Positions 56,203 through 64,000 of a DNA stretch of 64,000 nucleotides are shown piece after piece (position 1 is the stretch's first letter; the number at the start of each line of letters is the position of its first letter). The position numbers and the translations under genes were made by a program. This DNA comes from Streptomyces mobaraensis. Its GTDB lineage: Bacteria > Actinomycetota > Actinomycetes > Streptomycetales > Streptomycetaceae. The stretch spans positions 4,712,001-4,776,000 of the forward strand of contig NZ_CP083590.1 in assembly GCF_020099395.1 (NCBI RefSeq), given 5' to 3'. The notes beneath the pieces are model-generated. The model was not told the origin of the DNA, made no database searches, and worked only from the letters and a program-made list of their open reading frames with translations.

Positions 56203-56275
56203 TGCGCCCGGTCGGATTCGAACCGACAAACACGACCACCTAAAGATCGCCGCTCAGCCCTTGGCGTACGGGCGC
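56203..56275 (-). tRNA. tRNA with anticodon UAG, class I shape (unusual Leu-type)
   Basis: 73-nt cloverleaf on the minus strand: acceptor GCGCCCG/CGGGCGC, discriminator A; anticodon stem CGATC/GGTCG around TTTAGGT (anticodon TAG at 56242-56240, reading codon CUA); T-stem GTCGG/CCGAC with TTCGAAT loop. The variable loop is only 5 nt (TGTTT), though leucine tRNAs are normally class II with a long variable arm. The D-stem has one C-A mismatch. Anticodon UAG would mean Leu. CCA is not encoded. The call as a true decoding tRNA is moderately sure; its aminoacylation is not known. Confidence 0.65.
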
Positions 56276-56660
56276 CGGTGCCGTGCCTACTGTACTGGGC
56301 CCGGCCGCGCGCGGGAGAGGAGAGTCCGGCCACGTCCGGGAACCGTCCGGGGCCCGTCTCGGGGCCCGGTGACGGAGCGTCGGCGGCGCCCGGTCCCGCG
56401 TGTGCCGCGGAACGTTTCGCCTCCGACGCGTCGTACGCGCGTGCGGCGCGTCACACGCCCACGTCCCCGCGTGAACCGGTCGCCCCGGAAAGGGAACGCG
56501 GCCCCCGATTTACCCGTCCCTCACACCGGGGGAGAGACGGGCCCGCCGCGCCGCGGACCGGCCGCCCGCCACCCGGCCGCTCCCGCCGTTTCCGGCTGTT
56601 CCGGCGCGGCCGCCTCCGACCCCCCGACCGCCCGACCGCCCGACCGAGGAAGAGAGTCCG
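56276..56660 (+). other. Intergenic region upstream of secreted-protein gene
   Basis: 385 bp with no supported ORF. The first part is the upstream side of the tRNA (a CCTACTGTACTGGG patch may hold its promoter). The end has GAGGAAGAGAG, the ribosome site of the gene at 56661. Confidence 0.45.
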
Positions 56661-57197
56661 ATGACCGACCGTGCCGTGCCCCGTCGGCGGGTCCGCGCGC
56701 GCACCCTCCTGGGGATATCCGGCGCGGTGGCGGTACTGGCCCTTGGCGGCGTCTGGCTGGGGCAGGGGGCGGACCGGGCGAACGCCGTGTCCGACGCGCC
56801 GCAGACGGCGCGGGCCAAGAAGGAGCAGCAGGATCAGCGGGACCGGGCGTCGGCCTCGGCCCAGTTCGGCGCCGCCCAGGAGCTGCCGGGCGTCCGCGAC
56901 TGTGGGTACGGCGAGCTGCTGCTGGAGCCGAAGATCATCACCCTGAGCTGCGCCAACGGCGGCGCGGTGGCGAGCGACATCGAGTGGGACACGTACGCCA
57001 CGGACAAGGCCGAGGGCGACGGCGTGGTGCTGGTCTCCAGCGGCGCGAACGGCTCGGCACGCACCTCGTTCCCGGCGCGGCTGACGCTGTCCCGGCCGCG
57101 GAAGGTCGACGGGATGCTGGCGTTCACCTCGGTGGAGGTCGTCTACACGGGTCTCACCCCGGCCGGGAAGACGACCGAGACGTACTCGATCACGTGA
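56661..57197 (+). CDS. Exported or membrane-anchored protein coupled to sensor kinase
   Basis: 178 residues. One N-terminal helix (TLLGISGAVAVLALGGVWLG) after an Arg-rich start, then an extracytoplasmic domain with two Cys (RDCGYG and LSCANG) likely to form a disulfide, and a beta-rich pattern. No family recognised. The stop overlaps the kinase ATG by one base (TGATG), so translation is coupled. It may be the sensor partner of that kinase. Confidence 0.75.
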   Translation: MTDRAVPRRRVRARTLLGISGAVAVLALGGVWLGQGADRANAVSDAPQTARAKKEQQDQRDRASASAQFGAAQELPGVRDCGYGELLLEPKIITLSCANGGAVASDIEWDTYATDKAEGDGVVLVSSGANGSARTSFPARLTLSRPRKVDGMLAFTSVEVVYTGLTPAGKTTETYSIT

Positions 57198-58471
57198 TGG
57201 GCATCCGTGGCCGGATCGCGCTGGCGATCTCCTCCGTCACCGCGCTGGCGGTCGTCCTGCTCGGCGTGGCCGTGCACCACGTCTCCGGGCTGGAGCGGGA
57301 CCGCCAGGCGCGGGCCCAGCAGGACCGGCTGCTGAGCTCCGCCCTCCAGCTCTACCAGCGGGAGGGCCAGGTGACGCTGAACGCCCAGCTCGACGACGCC
57401 GCGCTGCCGGCGCCGCTGGCCAAGGCGGTGGCGAAGGGGCGCTCGGGGACGTACATCAGCGGCGGCGAGGATCCCCGGGTGTGGGCGGCGACGGGCGTGG
57501 GCTCCGGCAAGGTGCTGTCGGTCTCGGCGTCCTTCCCGAAGCGGGACGCGTTCCAGCGCGCCCTGGACTGGGCGCTGTTGCTGGCGGGCGCGGTGACCGT
57601 GGTGCTGATGGCGGTGGTGGGCTGGTTCGTGGCGCAGGGGCTGTCCCGGCGGCTGCGGACGAGCGCGGCCGAGGCGCGCCGGATCGCGGCGGGTGAGGCA
57701 CCCGTGACGGGCGGGACCGGGCCCGCGGGCCGGGACGAGGTGGCGGAGCTGGAGCGCTCGGTGCGGGCGATGGCGACGGCGCTGGCGGCCCGGGTGGAGG
57801 CGGAGCGCGAGTTCACGGCCGACGTGGCGCACGAGCTGCGCACGCCGGTCGCCGGCCTGGTGGCGTCGGCCGAGCTGCTGCCGCACCCGCGTGCCGTGGA
57901 GATGGTGCAGGAGCGGGCGCAGACGCTGCGGGCGCTGGTGGAGGACCTGCTGGAGGTCTCCCGGCTGGACGCGGGGGTGGAGAGCGCCCAACTGGACGCG
58001 GTGGAGCTGCCGTCGCTGGTCCGCGGTGTGGTGAAGCGGGCGCGGGGCCAGCGCGGGGTGGACGACGTGGCGGTCGAGGTGGTCGGTGAGGGCCGCATCG
58101 TGGCGACGGACGCCCGCCGGGTGGAGCGGATCCTGGTGAACATCCTGGCCAACGCGGCCAAGCACGGGAAGCCGCCGATCGAGGTGCGGGTGGAGGGCAC
58201 CCGGATCGTGGTCCGGGACCACGGCGGCGGCTACCCGCCGGAGCTGGTCAGCCAGGGGCCGCGGCGGTTCCGTACGGCCGCCCCGGAGCGGGGCACCGGG
58301 CACGGGCTGGGCCTGACGATCGCCGTGGGCCAGGCGGCGGTGCTGGGCGCCCGGCTGGAGTTCGGCTCGGCGGAGGGCGGCGGCGCCCAGGCCGTCCTCG
58401 ACCTGCCGGAGGCCGAGGACGAGCCGGAGGACCGTCCCGTGCTGCGCGGGGAGGGGGCGTACGGGCGGTGA
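57197..58471 (+). CDS. Sensor histidine kinase, no adjacent response regulator
   Basis: 424 residues. Two membrane helices (about residues 7-29 and 122-146) with an extracytoplasmic loop between, HAMP (about 147-200) and a HisKA domain with phospho-His212 (FTADVAHELRTPVAGL). HATPase motifs follow: N-box NILANAAKHGKPP, DHGGGYPPEL and GTGHGLGLTIA. No response regulator is in the vicinity, so it is an orphan kinase. The preceding secreted protein is translated with it and may modulate signalling. Confidence 0.9.
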   Translation: MGIRGRIALAISSVTALAVVLLGVAVHHVSGLERDRQARAQQDRLLSSALQLYQREGQVTLNAQLDDAALPAPLAKAVAKGRSGTYISGGEDPRVWAATGVGSGKVLSVSASFPKRDAFQRALDWALLLAGAVTVVLMAVVGWFVAQGLSRRLRTSAAEARRIAAGEAPVTGGTGPAGRDEVAELERSVRAMATALAARVEAEREFTADVAHELRTPVAGLVASAELLPHPRAVEMVQERAQTLRALVEDLLEVSRLDAGVESAQLDAVELPSLVRGVVKRARGQRGVDDVAVEVVGEGRIVATDARRVERILVNILANAAKHGKPPIEVRVEGTRIVVRDHGGGYPPELVSQGPRRFRTAAPERGTGHGLGLTIAVGQAAVLGARLEFGSAEGGGAQAVLDLPEAEDEPEDRPVLRGEGAYGR

Positions 58472-58507
58472 GCGCCTCAGGGGCCGGCCCTCAGAGCCCC
58501 GGGACCC

Positions 58508-58975
58508 TCAGAGCCCCAGGTCCTTGATGATCTTCGCGACGTGGCCGGTGGCCTTGACGTTGTACAGCGCGCGCTCGACCTTCCCCTCCTCGTCGACGAT
58601 CACGGTGGAGCGGATCACGCCGGTCAGGGTCTTGCCGTAGAGCTTCTTCTCGCCGAAGGCGCCGTACGCCTCCAGCACCTCCTTGTCGGGGTCGCCGACG
58701 AGGGTGACCCGCAGCTCCTCCTTCTCGCGGAACTTCGCGAGCTTCTCCGGCTTGTCGGGCGAGACGCCGATGACGTCGTAGCCGTGGCCCGCGAGGAACT
58801 CCAGGTTGTCCGTGAAGTCGCACGCCTGCTTGGTGCAGCCGGGGGTCAGGGCGGCGGGGTAGAAGTAGACGATGACCTTGCGGCCCTTGTGGTCGGCGAG
58901 GGAGACGGGCCGGCCGTCGGCGTCGGGCAGGGTGAAGGCGGGGGCGGTGTCGCCGGGCTGGAGTCGCTCGCTCAT
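58508..58975 (-). CDS. bcp: Thiol peroxidase, BCP/PrxQ type
   Basis: 155 residues. It reduces peroxides with thioredoxin. The peroxidatic Cys47 and resolving Cys52 are in LTPGCTKQACDFTDN (CxxxxC, PrxQ style), after VIVYFYPAA. The C-terminal motif is VDEEGKVERALYNVKATGHVAKI. ATG 58975. It is convergent with the kinase gene, 37 bp away. Confidence 0.95.
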   Translation of the reverse strand: MSERLQPGDTAPAFTLPDADGRPVSLADHKGRKVIVYFYPAALTPGCTKQACDFTDNLEFLAGHGYDVIGVSPDKPEKLAKFREKEELRVTLVGDPDKEVLEAYGAFGEKKLYGKTLTGVIRSTVIVDEEGKVERALYNVKATGHVAKIIKDLGL

Positions 58976-59145
58976 GGTTCTCCTGTGCTTCGGGGCGGTG
59001 GGCGGGTCTGCCGGGGACCGAGCCTACGACCCCTGACGACCACGGAGCGGGCCCACCGGGGGTGCCATGGGGCGGGGCGCCGAGCGAACTGACAGACTGT
59101 TGTCATCACTCGTCATCACTCTTATGAGACTACGGAGGCAGCGCG

Positions 59146-59472
59146 GTGCCGGAAGCCAGGACCCCTGCGCAGATCGAGGCGGACATCGCCCGCAGGCGCG
59201 GTGAGCTCGCCGTGACGCTCGACGAGATCGGTGTGCGGATGCACCCCAGCACGATCATCGGCGACGCGAAGGCGAAGGCGGCCTCGAAGGTGGACCACAC
59301 CCTCGGGCGGGCCTGTGCGATCGCGAACCGGGTGGTCTCGGACGTGCGGGCGCAGTTCGTGACGGACGAGGGCGTGCCGCGTCTGGAGCGGATCGTTCCG
59401 GCGGCCATGCTGGCCGTCGGCGTGCTCGGACTGCTGACGGCGTCGTCGCGCCGCGGCAAGGACAAGAAGTAG
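59146..59472 (+). CDS. DUF3618 membrane protein
   Basis: 108 residues. The N-terminal DUF3618 block is RTPAQIEADIARRRGELAVTLDEIGVRMHPSTI (residues 5-37). One C-terminal helix (IVPAAMLAVGVLGLLTAS) ends in RRGKDKK. GTG 59146 is the start. Related proteins occur widely in actinobacteria with no clear role; they are often next to other small membrane proteins. Confidence 0.88.
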   Translation: MPEARTPAQIEADIARRRGELAVTLDEIGVRMHPSTIIGDAKAKAASKVDHTLGRACAIANRVVSDVRAQFVTDEGVPRLERIVPAAMLAVGVLGLLTASSRRGKDKK

Positions 59473-59682
59473 CGTTCCCCGCCCGTCACAGGCGGCGACC
59501 AACGGGTCCGTACGGCGGCCGTCCGCGCGCGGTCCCGTACGGCGCCCGCCGGTCGCGGCGCGTGACGGGCGGGACGCGGCGCGTGGCGGACCGGCCGTCC
59601 GGCCCGGAACCCGGGTCCCGGCCTCTCCCGTTGTGGTCCCGCTCCGGTCTCACGGGCCCGCCCGGCCGGGTACCGTCATGGC

Positions 59683-60024
59683 GTGCGTACGAACACGACC
59701 CACGACAAGCTGCCCATCCGGATGCTCCACGACCGCGTGCTGGTCCGGACCGACATCCCCGAGGGCGAGCGCCGCTCCAGCGGCGGCATCGTCATCCCCG
59801 CGACGGCGGCGGTGGGCCGCCGGCTGGCCTGGGCGGAGGTCGTGGCCGTCGGGCAGAGCGTGCGCACGGTGGAGCCCGGCGACCGGGTGCTCTACGACCC
59901 CGAGGACCGCGCCGAGGTCGAGGTCCGCGGCGTGGCCTACGTCCTGATGCGCGAGCGCGACCTGCACGCGGTGGCGGCGGAGCGGCTGGAGGGGGCAGAG
60001 GACTCCACCGGGCTGTACCTGTAG
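59683..60024 (+). CDS. GroES-like (Cpn10) co-chaperonin paralogue
   Basis: 113 residues, Cpn10 fold: IRMLHDRVLVRTDIPEGERRSSGGIVIPATA, with the mobile loop GERRSSGGIVIP, then VEPGDRVLYDPEDRAEVEVRGVAYVLMRERDLHAV. It is not next to groEL; canonical GroES is about 100 residues. GTG 59683 with TACCGT at 59671 suggests a leaderless transcript. It may work with a second GroEL or have a separate role. Confidence 0.85.
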   Translation: MRTNTTHDKLPIRMLHDRVLVRTDIPEGERRSSGGIVIPATAAVGRRLAWAEVVAVGQSVRTVEPGDRVLYDPEDRAEVEVRGVAYVLMRERDLHAVAAERLEGAEDSTGLYL

Positions 60025-60091
60025 CGGGACCGTCAGCGGGACCTGTAGCGGGACTTCCTGCGGGCCGGCCGTTTGCTACCGTCGGAAGGAC

Positions 60092-60132
60092 CCCGACGAG
60101 ACGCGCCGTACCGGGCCAGGACAAGACGACGC
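60092..60132 (+). ncRNA. Guanidine-III riboswitch (ykkC-III)
   Basis: The 41 nt follow the ykkC-III consensus: CCCGACGAG, then GCGCCGTACCGGG, then CAGGACAAGACGACGC. The pseudoknot stem CCCG (60092-60095) with CGGG (60112-60115) covaries from the reference CCGG/CCGG pair. The second stem GCGCCGT/ACGACGC holds one C-A mismatch where the reference has C-G. It is 35 nt before the sugE start, with the ribosome site (GGAGG) just beyond, so translation control is likely. Confidence 0.85.
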
Positions 60133-60166
60133 ACCCCTGGAGAAGCGATTCCACGGAGGTGCCGTC

Positions 60167-60487
60167 ATGGCATGGATCCTGCTCGTCGTCGCCGGCCTGC
60201 TGGAGGTCGGCTGGTCCGTCGGCATGAAGTACACCGACGGCTTCACCCGGCTCTGGCCGAGCGTCTTCACCGTCGCGGGGATCGTGGCCAGCATGCTGCT
60301 GCTGTCGCGGGCCGCCCGGACGCTGCCCATCGGCACGGCCTACGGCGTTTGGGTCGGCATCGGCGCGGCGGGCGCCGCCGTGCTCGGCATGACGGTGCTG
60401 GGCGAGCCGGCCGGCGCGGCCCGGATCTCCTTCGTCGCCCTGCTGCTGGTGGCCGTGATCGGCCTCAAGATGACGTCGGGACACTGA
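60167..60487 (+). CDS. sugE: SMR-family guanidinium exporter (SugE/Gdx)
   Basis: 106 residues, four helices. The membrane-embedded Glu is in LLVVAGLLEVGWSVGMKYTDGF (Glu about 13), and GIGAAGAAVLGMTVLGEP is typical. A dimer exports guanidinium with proton exchange. GCC GTC ATG has GGAGG upstream. The guanidine-III riboswitch in its leader supports the substrate: guanidine bound, translation on. Confidence 0.93.
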   Translation: MAWILLVVAGLLEVGWSVGMKYTDGFTRLWPSVFTVAGIVASMLLLSRAARTLPIGTAYGVWVGIGAAGAAVLGMTVLGEPAGAARISFVALLLVAVIGLKMTSGH

Positions 60488-60503
60488 GCTCCCCCGCGAA
60501 CGG

Positions 60504-60538
60504 GCGATGCCCCGGCCCTCCCGGGACCGGGGCATCGC
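60504..60538. terminator. Bidirectional terminator between sugE and PBP
   Basis: GCGATGCCCCGG (60504-60515) and CCGGGGCATCGC (60527-60538) form a perfect 12-bp stem with an 11-nt loop between convergent genes. Confidence 0.75.
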
Positions 60539-60564
60539 GGCACCGCGACGGCTCAGTAGGCGTA

Positions 60565-62841
60565 TCAGTAGTCGTACCCCAGCAGATCGTGGTCGCCCGT
60601 CCGCGCCTCGCGTCCCGGGTTGGGCCCAAGCGTGATGATCGGCAGCGAGGGCGGCCCGGTCGGCTCCGGCGGCTGCGTGGGGAACGAGGGGCGTACCGGC
60701 CGTGACGGGGGCGCGGTCGTCGTGGGCCTGCGCGGGGGTGCGGAGGTGGGCGGAGGCGGACTGGAGGACGGCGGGGGCGCGGAGGTGGCGGGCGGCTCCG
60801 GGGGCGGGCTCTCGGCGCCCTGCTGGATCTCCAGGTCGAAGTCCCGGGCGGGGGTGCCCTCCAGCGCGTCGGCGGTGTACGCGGCCCAGATCTGCGCCGG
60901 GTAGCCGCCGCCGTTGATGCGGGGCAGCCCGGTGGCGCCGTACAGCGGCTTCTGCTCGCCGCTCTCGGAGTCCTGGCCCATGACGGCGACGACGGTGGCC
61001 AGGTCGGGGGTGTACCCCGCGAACCAGGCGGCCTTGTCCTCCTCCGCGGTGCCCGTCTTTCCGGCCGCCGGCCGCCCGGAGGCGCGCGCGGCGGCGCCCG
61101 TCCCGCCCGGGCTCTCGACCACGCTCCGCAGGACGGAGGTGGTGGTGTCGGCGGCCTCCCGGGGGACGGTCTGCTTCCGTTCCTGCCGGTCGGGCAGGTG
61201 GAGGCTCTCGCCGCCCTTGGTGGCCTTCTCCACCAGCGTGTACGGGCCGTGCCGCCCGTGGTTGGCGAGGGTGGCGTACGCCTGCGCCATGTCCAGGACG
61301 CTGGCGGTGGCCGGGCCGAGCGCGATGGAGGGGGAGGCGGTCAGGTCGGGCGTCTTCTCGGGGACGCCGAGGGAGACGGCGGTCGCCTTCACCTTCGACG
61401 GGCCGACGTCCTCGGCCATCTGCGCGTAGACGGCGTTCACCGACAGGTCGGTGGCCTTGGTGACGGTGATCGGGCCGTAGCTGCGGTCGTCCTCGTTGGC
61501 GGGGGCGTAGCCGACGGGCCCGTCGGGCCCCTGCACCGGCCGCTTGTTGGTGCCGTCGTACACCGTGTACGGGGTGATGGGCCGGCCCTGCTGTGTGCTG
61601 GAGCCGTTCTGCACGGCCGAGGTGAAGACGAACGGCTTGAAGGTGGAGCCGACCTGGTAGTCGCGGCGGGTGGCGTTGTTGACGTACTGCCGGGTGTAGT
61701 CGATGCCGCCGTAGAGGGCGACGATCCGGCCCGTGCGCGGGTCGATGGAGGCGCCGCCCGCGCGGACGTAGGAGTCGGTCTTGCGGGAGTCGCTGAGCTC
61801 GTCCATCAGCTCGGACTGCACCGCGTCGGCGAACGCCTTCTGCTTCTTGCGGTCGATGGTGGTGGTGATGCGGTAGCCGCCGGCGGCCAGCGTCTGCTCG
61901 TCGACGATCTTGTTGCCGGTGAGGTAGTCCTTGACCGCCTCCACGAGGTAGCCGCGCTGGCCGGACATGCCGAGCCGCGGCTTGCTCTTGCCCGGCGCCG
62001 GGAACTTCACCGCGGCCCGCTGCTCGCGGGTCAGCCACTTCTTCTTGACCATGCCGTCGAGGACGTAGTTCCAGCGGGCCACGGCCCTAGGCTTGTTCTC
62101 GGGGTGGGCGCCGACGTCGTAGGCGCTGGGCGCGTTGAGCAGGGTGGCGAGGTAGGCGCCCTGGGCGACGTCCAGCTTGTCGGAGTCCTTGCCGTAGTAC
62201 GCCTGGGCGGCGGCCTGGATGCCGTAGGCGTTGCGCCCGAAGTAGCTGGTGTTGAGGTAGCCCTCCAGGATGTCGTCCTTGCCGGACTCGCGGTCCAGCT
62301 TGATGGCGATGAAGAACTCCTTCACCTTGCGGCTGATGGTCTGCTCCTGGCCCAGGTAGTAGTTCTTCACGTACTGCTGGGTGATCGTGGAGCCCGACTG
62401 CTTGCCCTTGCCGGTGACCGTGTTCCACGCCGCGCGGACCATCGCCTCGGGGTTGACCGCGGACTCCCCGTAGAAGTCGCGGTCCTCGGCGGCGAGCACC
62501 GCGTGCTGGACGGCCTTGGGGATGCGGCTGAGCGGGACGCTCTCCCGGTTGACCTCCCCGTCGCGGGCGAGCTGGCTGCCGTCCGCGTAGAGGAAGACGT
62601 TGCTCTCCGCGGTCGCCGCCTTGTTGGCGGCCGGGATGTCGACCAGCGTGTACCCGGCGATCAGACCGCCCGCGAGGAGGAGGACGACCAGCAGGAACCC
62701 GCCGAGCACCATGCGCCACGTGGGCAACAGCCGTCGCCAGCCGGTGCGCTTGCGGGGGCGGGCGGCGTCGCCTCTCGGCGCCCAGCCCGGCGGGTCGTCA
62801 CCCCTGGCACGGGTGCGGTGCTGTGACTGCTCGTCGCTCAT
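60565..62841 (-). CDS. Class A penicillin-binding protein (transglycosylase-transpeptidase)
   Basis: 758 residues. One membrane helix (about 47-72) follows a basic cytoplasmic N-terminus. Glycosyltransferase GT51: AAEDRDFYGESAVNP (catalytic Glu) and GSTITQQYVKN. Transpeptidase: the SxxK Ser in VGSTFKPFVF, SVN in DLSVNAVYAQ and KTGT in AAGKTGTAEEDKAAW. The C-terminal 100 residues are Pro/Thr/Ser-rich, a likely wall-spanning or disordered tail. ATG 62841 (MSDEQSQHRTRARGDD) is chosen over a 14-codon longer frame. It synthesises and cross-links peptidoglycan outside the membrane. Confidence 0.95.
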   Translation of the reverse strand: MSDEQSQHRTRARGDDPPGWAPRGDAARPRKRTGWRRLLPTWRMVLGGFLLVVLLLAGGLIAGYTLVDIPAANKAATAESNVFLYADGSQLARDGEVNRESVPLSRIPKAVQHAVLAAEDRDFYGESAVNPEAMVRAAWNTVTGKGKQSGSTITQQYVKNYYLGQEQTISRKVKEFFIAIKLDRESGKDDILEGYLNTSYFGRNAYGIQAAAQAYYGKDSDKLDVAQGAYLATLLNAPSAYDVGAHPENKPRAVARWNYVLDGMVKKKWLTREQRAAVKFPAPGKSKPRLGMSGQRGYLVEAVKDYLTGNKIVDEQTLAAGGYRITTTIDRKKQKAFADAVQSELMDELSDSRKTDSYVRAGGASIDPRTGRIVALYGGIDYTRQYVNNATRRDYQVGSTFKPFVFTSAVQNGSSTQQGRPITPYTVYDGTNKRPVQGPDGPVGYAPANEDDRSYGPITVTKATDLSVNAVYAQMAEDVGPSKVKATAVSLGVPEKTPDLTASPSIALGPATASVLDMAQAYATLANHGRHGPYTLVEKATKGGESLHLPDRQERKQTVPREAADTTTSVLRSVVESPGGTGAAARASGRPAAGKTGTAEEDKAAWFAGYTPDLATVVAVMGQDSESGEQKPLYGATGLPRINGGGYPAQIWAAYTADALEGTPARDFDLEIQQGAESPPPEPPATSAPPPSSSPPPPTSAPPRRPTTTAPPSRPVRPSFPTQPPEPTGPPSLPIITLGPNPGREARTGDHDLLGYDY

Positions 62842-63146
62842 CTTTCCCGGAACTCCTCGGCCCGCCGCCGGGGTTGCGGCCACGGCGGACGGTGTCGGTC
62901 AGGCGGTGCCGCACGACCCGGCAGCGCTGCCGTGCTTCCCGGAAGCACTGTCGCACCACCGGTCCCGGCCGGGGGGATCCAGCGCCCCCGTACGGCGCGG
63001 TCAGGTCCGTTCGGCGGCGGGCGACCACTCCGAGGGGTGAATAATCCCTGGCACGGGACTGAGGGGTACGGCTACGCTCCTGCGCTTCGGGTTCGGCCCT
63101 GCCGGTCGGCGGACTGACAAGGTTCAACGAGACGAGGGGACGTGGG
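62842..63146. promoter_or_regulatory. Divergent promoter region PBP / ABC exporter
   Basis: 305 bp with no ORF. It contains an AT-richer GGGTGAATAATCCC patch (about 63036-63049) with short inverted ends, a TACGCT box about 63072-63077 that could be a rightward -10, and GAGGGGACGTGGG before the permease start. Confidence 0.4.
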
Positions 63147-63947
63147 ATGCGGCTGTACGCCGCCGTCGCGGTGAGCGGCTTCCGGCGCCACGCCACGTAC
63201 CGGATGGCCACCGCGGCCGGGGTGTTCACCAATACGGTCTTCGGATTCATCCTCGCCTACACCTTCATCGCCCTCTGGGACGAGCGCCCGCACCTGGGCG
63301 GCTACGACCGGGGGCAGGCCCTCACCTTCGTCTGGGTCGGCCAGGCCCTGCTGGCGGCCGTCTCACTGCTCGGCGGCGGATTCGAGCAGGAGTTGCAGGC
63401 GCGCATCCGCAACGGCGACATCGCGATCGACCTCTACCGGCCCGCCGACCTCCAGCTGTGGTGGCTCGCCGCCGACCTGGGCCGGGCCGCCTTCCAGCTG
63501 CTGGGCCGCGGAGTGGTGCCCCTGACGGCGGGCGCCCTCTGCTTCGAACTCACGCTCCCCCGGGACCCATTGCGCTGGCTGCTGTTCCTGTGCGCCGTCA
63601 CCCTGGCCGTCGTCATCGGCTTCGCGCTGCGCTTCCTGCTGGCGCTGTGCGCCTTCTGGCTGCTCGACGGCGACGGCGTCATCATGATCGGCCAACTGCT
63701 GTGCGTCTTCTTCTCGGGCTCGCTGCTGCCGCTCACCGTCTTCCCCGGCGCCTTCGCCGACGTGGCCCAGGCCCTGCCGTGGTCGGCCGTCCTCCAGGTG
63801 CCGGTGGACGTGCTGATCGGCCGGTACGCCGGGGCGGGCCTGGCGGGCGCGCTCGGCTTCCAGGCCGGCTGGGCCGCGGTGCTGCTGGCCCTCGGCCGGC
63901 TGACCCAGGGGCGGGCCACCCGGAAGGCCGTGGTCCAGGGTGGCTGA
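63147..63947 (+). CDS. ABC-2 family transporter permease (DUF990-like)
   Basis: 266 residues, six helices. The opening, MRLYAAVAVSGFRRHATYRMATAAGVFTNTVFG, and the middle GDIAIDLYRPADLQLWWLAADLGRAAF match ABC-2 type permeases of the DUF990 group, which pair with a second permease and an ATPase. ATG 63147 follows GAGGGGACGTGGG. The next gene overlaps it by 8 bp. The substrate is unknown. Confidence 0.88.
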   Translation: MRLYAAVAVSGFRRHATYRMATAAGVFTNTVFGFILAYTFIALWDERPHLGGYDRGQALTFVWVGQALLAAVSLLGGGFEQELQARIRNGDIAIDLYRPADLQLWWLAADLGRAAFQLLGRGVVPLTAGALCFELTLPRDPLRWLLFLCAVTLAVVIGFALRFLLALCAFWLLDGDGVIMIGQLLCVFFSGSLLPLTVFPGAFADVAQALPWSAVLQVPVDVLIGRYAGAGLAGALGFQAGWAAVLLALGRLTQGRATRKAVVQGG

Positions 63948-64000
63948 GCGCATGGCCCTCTGGGCGCACGCCGTCCGCGCGTACCTGCTGATCGCCGGGA
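63940..64000 (+). CDS. Second ABC-2 permease, 5' fragment
   Basis: GTG 63940 opens MAERMALWAHAVRAYLLIAG and runs off the window. The 8-bp overlap with the preceding permease and the amphipathic N-terminus fit the partner permease of the same exporter. ATG 63952 is an alternative start. An ATPase gene is expected further on or elsewhere. Confidence 0.6.
   Translation, partial: MAERMALWAHAVRAYLLIAG

Noticed and set aside
56203-56275. Possible bldA (tRNA-Leu UAA)
   Set aside because: The anticodon reads UAG, not UAA, and the variable arm is short.

Overview
The window is high-GC actinobacterial chromosome, almost certainly a Streptomyces. The evidence is G/C-ending codons, many GTG and TTG starts, an SsgA-like sporulation protein, DasR (dre) sites beside GlcNAc genes, a CysO/Mec/CysM cluster, and the order nagE2-nagE1-nagF-rph-rdgB that I recall from the Streptomyces core. 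Most of it is conserved chromosome; 10.6-20.8 kb is clearly accessory.

Layout. 0-3.6 kb: the 5' part of murA, yqgE, a DUF3039 gene, and a GH20 hexosaminidase with a dre-like site. 3.7-10.6 kb: a molybdo-hydroxylase operon with 4-bp overlaps. It is preceded by a Gly-X-Y repeat ORF, its Fe-S subunit carries about 700 residues of His-rich low-complexity sequence, and its large subunit lacks the usual catalytic Glu. 10.6-20.8 kb: a two-armed type VII secretion (ESX/WXG100)-like island. A leftward arm holds a WXG-like partner, a putative effector, a hypothetical gene and two paralogous membrane proteins. A rightward arm holds WXG-like proteins, a mycosin, a DUF1023 hydrolase and a lipoprotein. No ecc core genes are present. 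20.9-30.3 kb: a Ser/Thr kinase with PQQ repeats, a broken small membrane gene, tRNA-Cys, a hydrolase, a LysR regulator, a cysteine-dioxygenase-like cupin, a YeiH exporter, an MFS pump and a Doc-type toxin-antitoxin pair. 30.4-42 kb: helicase, IclR regulator, YlbL-type protease, AsnC regulator, hppD, FAD oxidoreductase, an SsgA-like gene and RDD proteins. 42-50.4 kb: pncA, pncB, clpS-DUF2017, an amino-acid permease, mec-cysO-cysM and a metallo-beta-lactamase-fold protein. 50.7-56.3 kb: the GlcNAc PTS with three dre sites, rph, a lipoprotein, rdgB and an unusual tRNA with anticodon UAG. 56.6-64 kb: a sensor kinase, bcp, DUF3618, a GroES-like protein, a guanidine-III riboswitch with sugE, a class A PBP and the start of an ABC-2 exporter.

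Connections. The hexosaminidase releases GlcNAc and the PTS imports it, and both ends carry DasR-type sites. CysO/Mec/CysM makes cysteine, while the dioxygenase and YeiH pair could oxidise it and export sulfur oxyanions. An 11-bp motif sits before both the LysR gene and the dioxygenase gene. pncA and pncB form the nicotinamide salvage route. Functions come from motifs read by eye; no database search was run.
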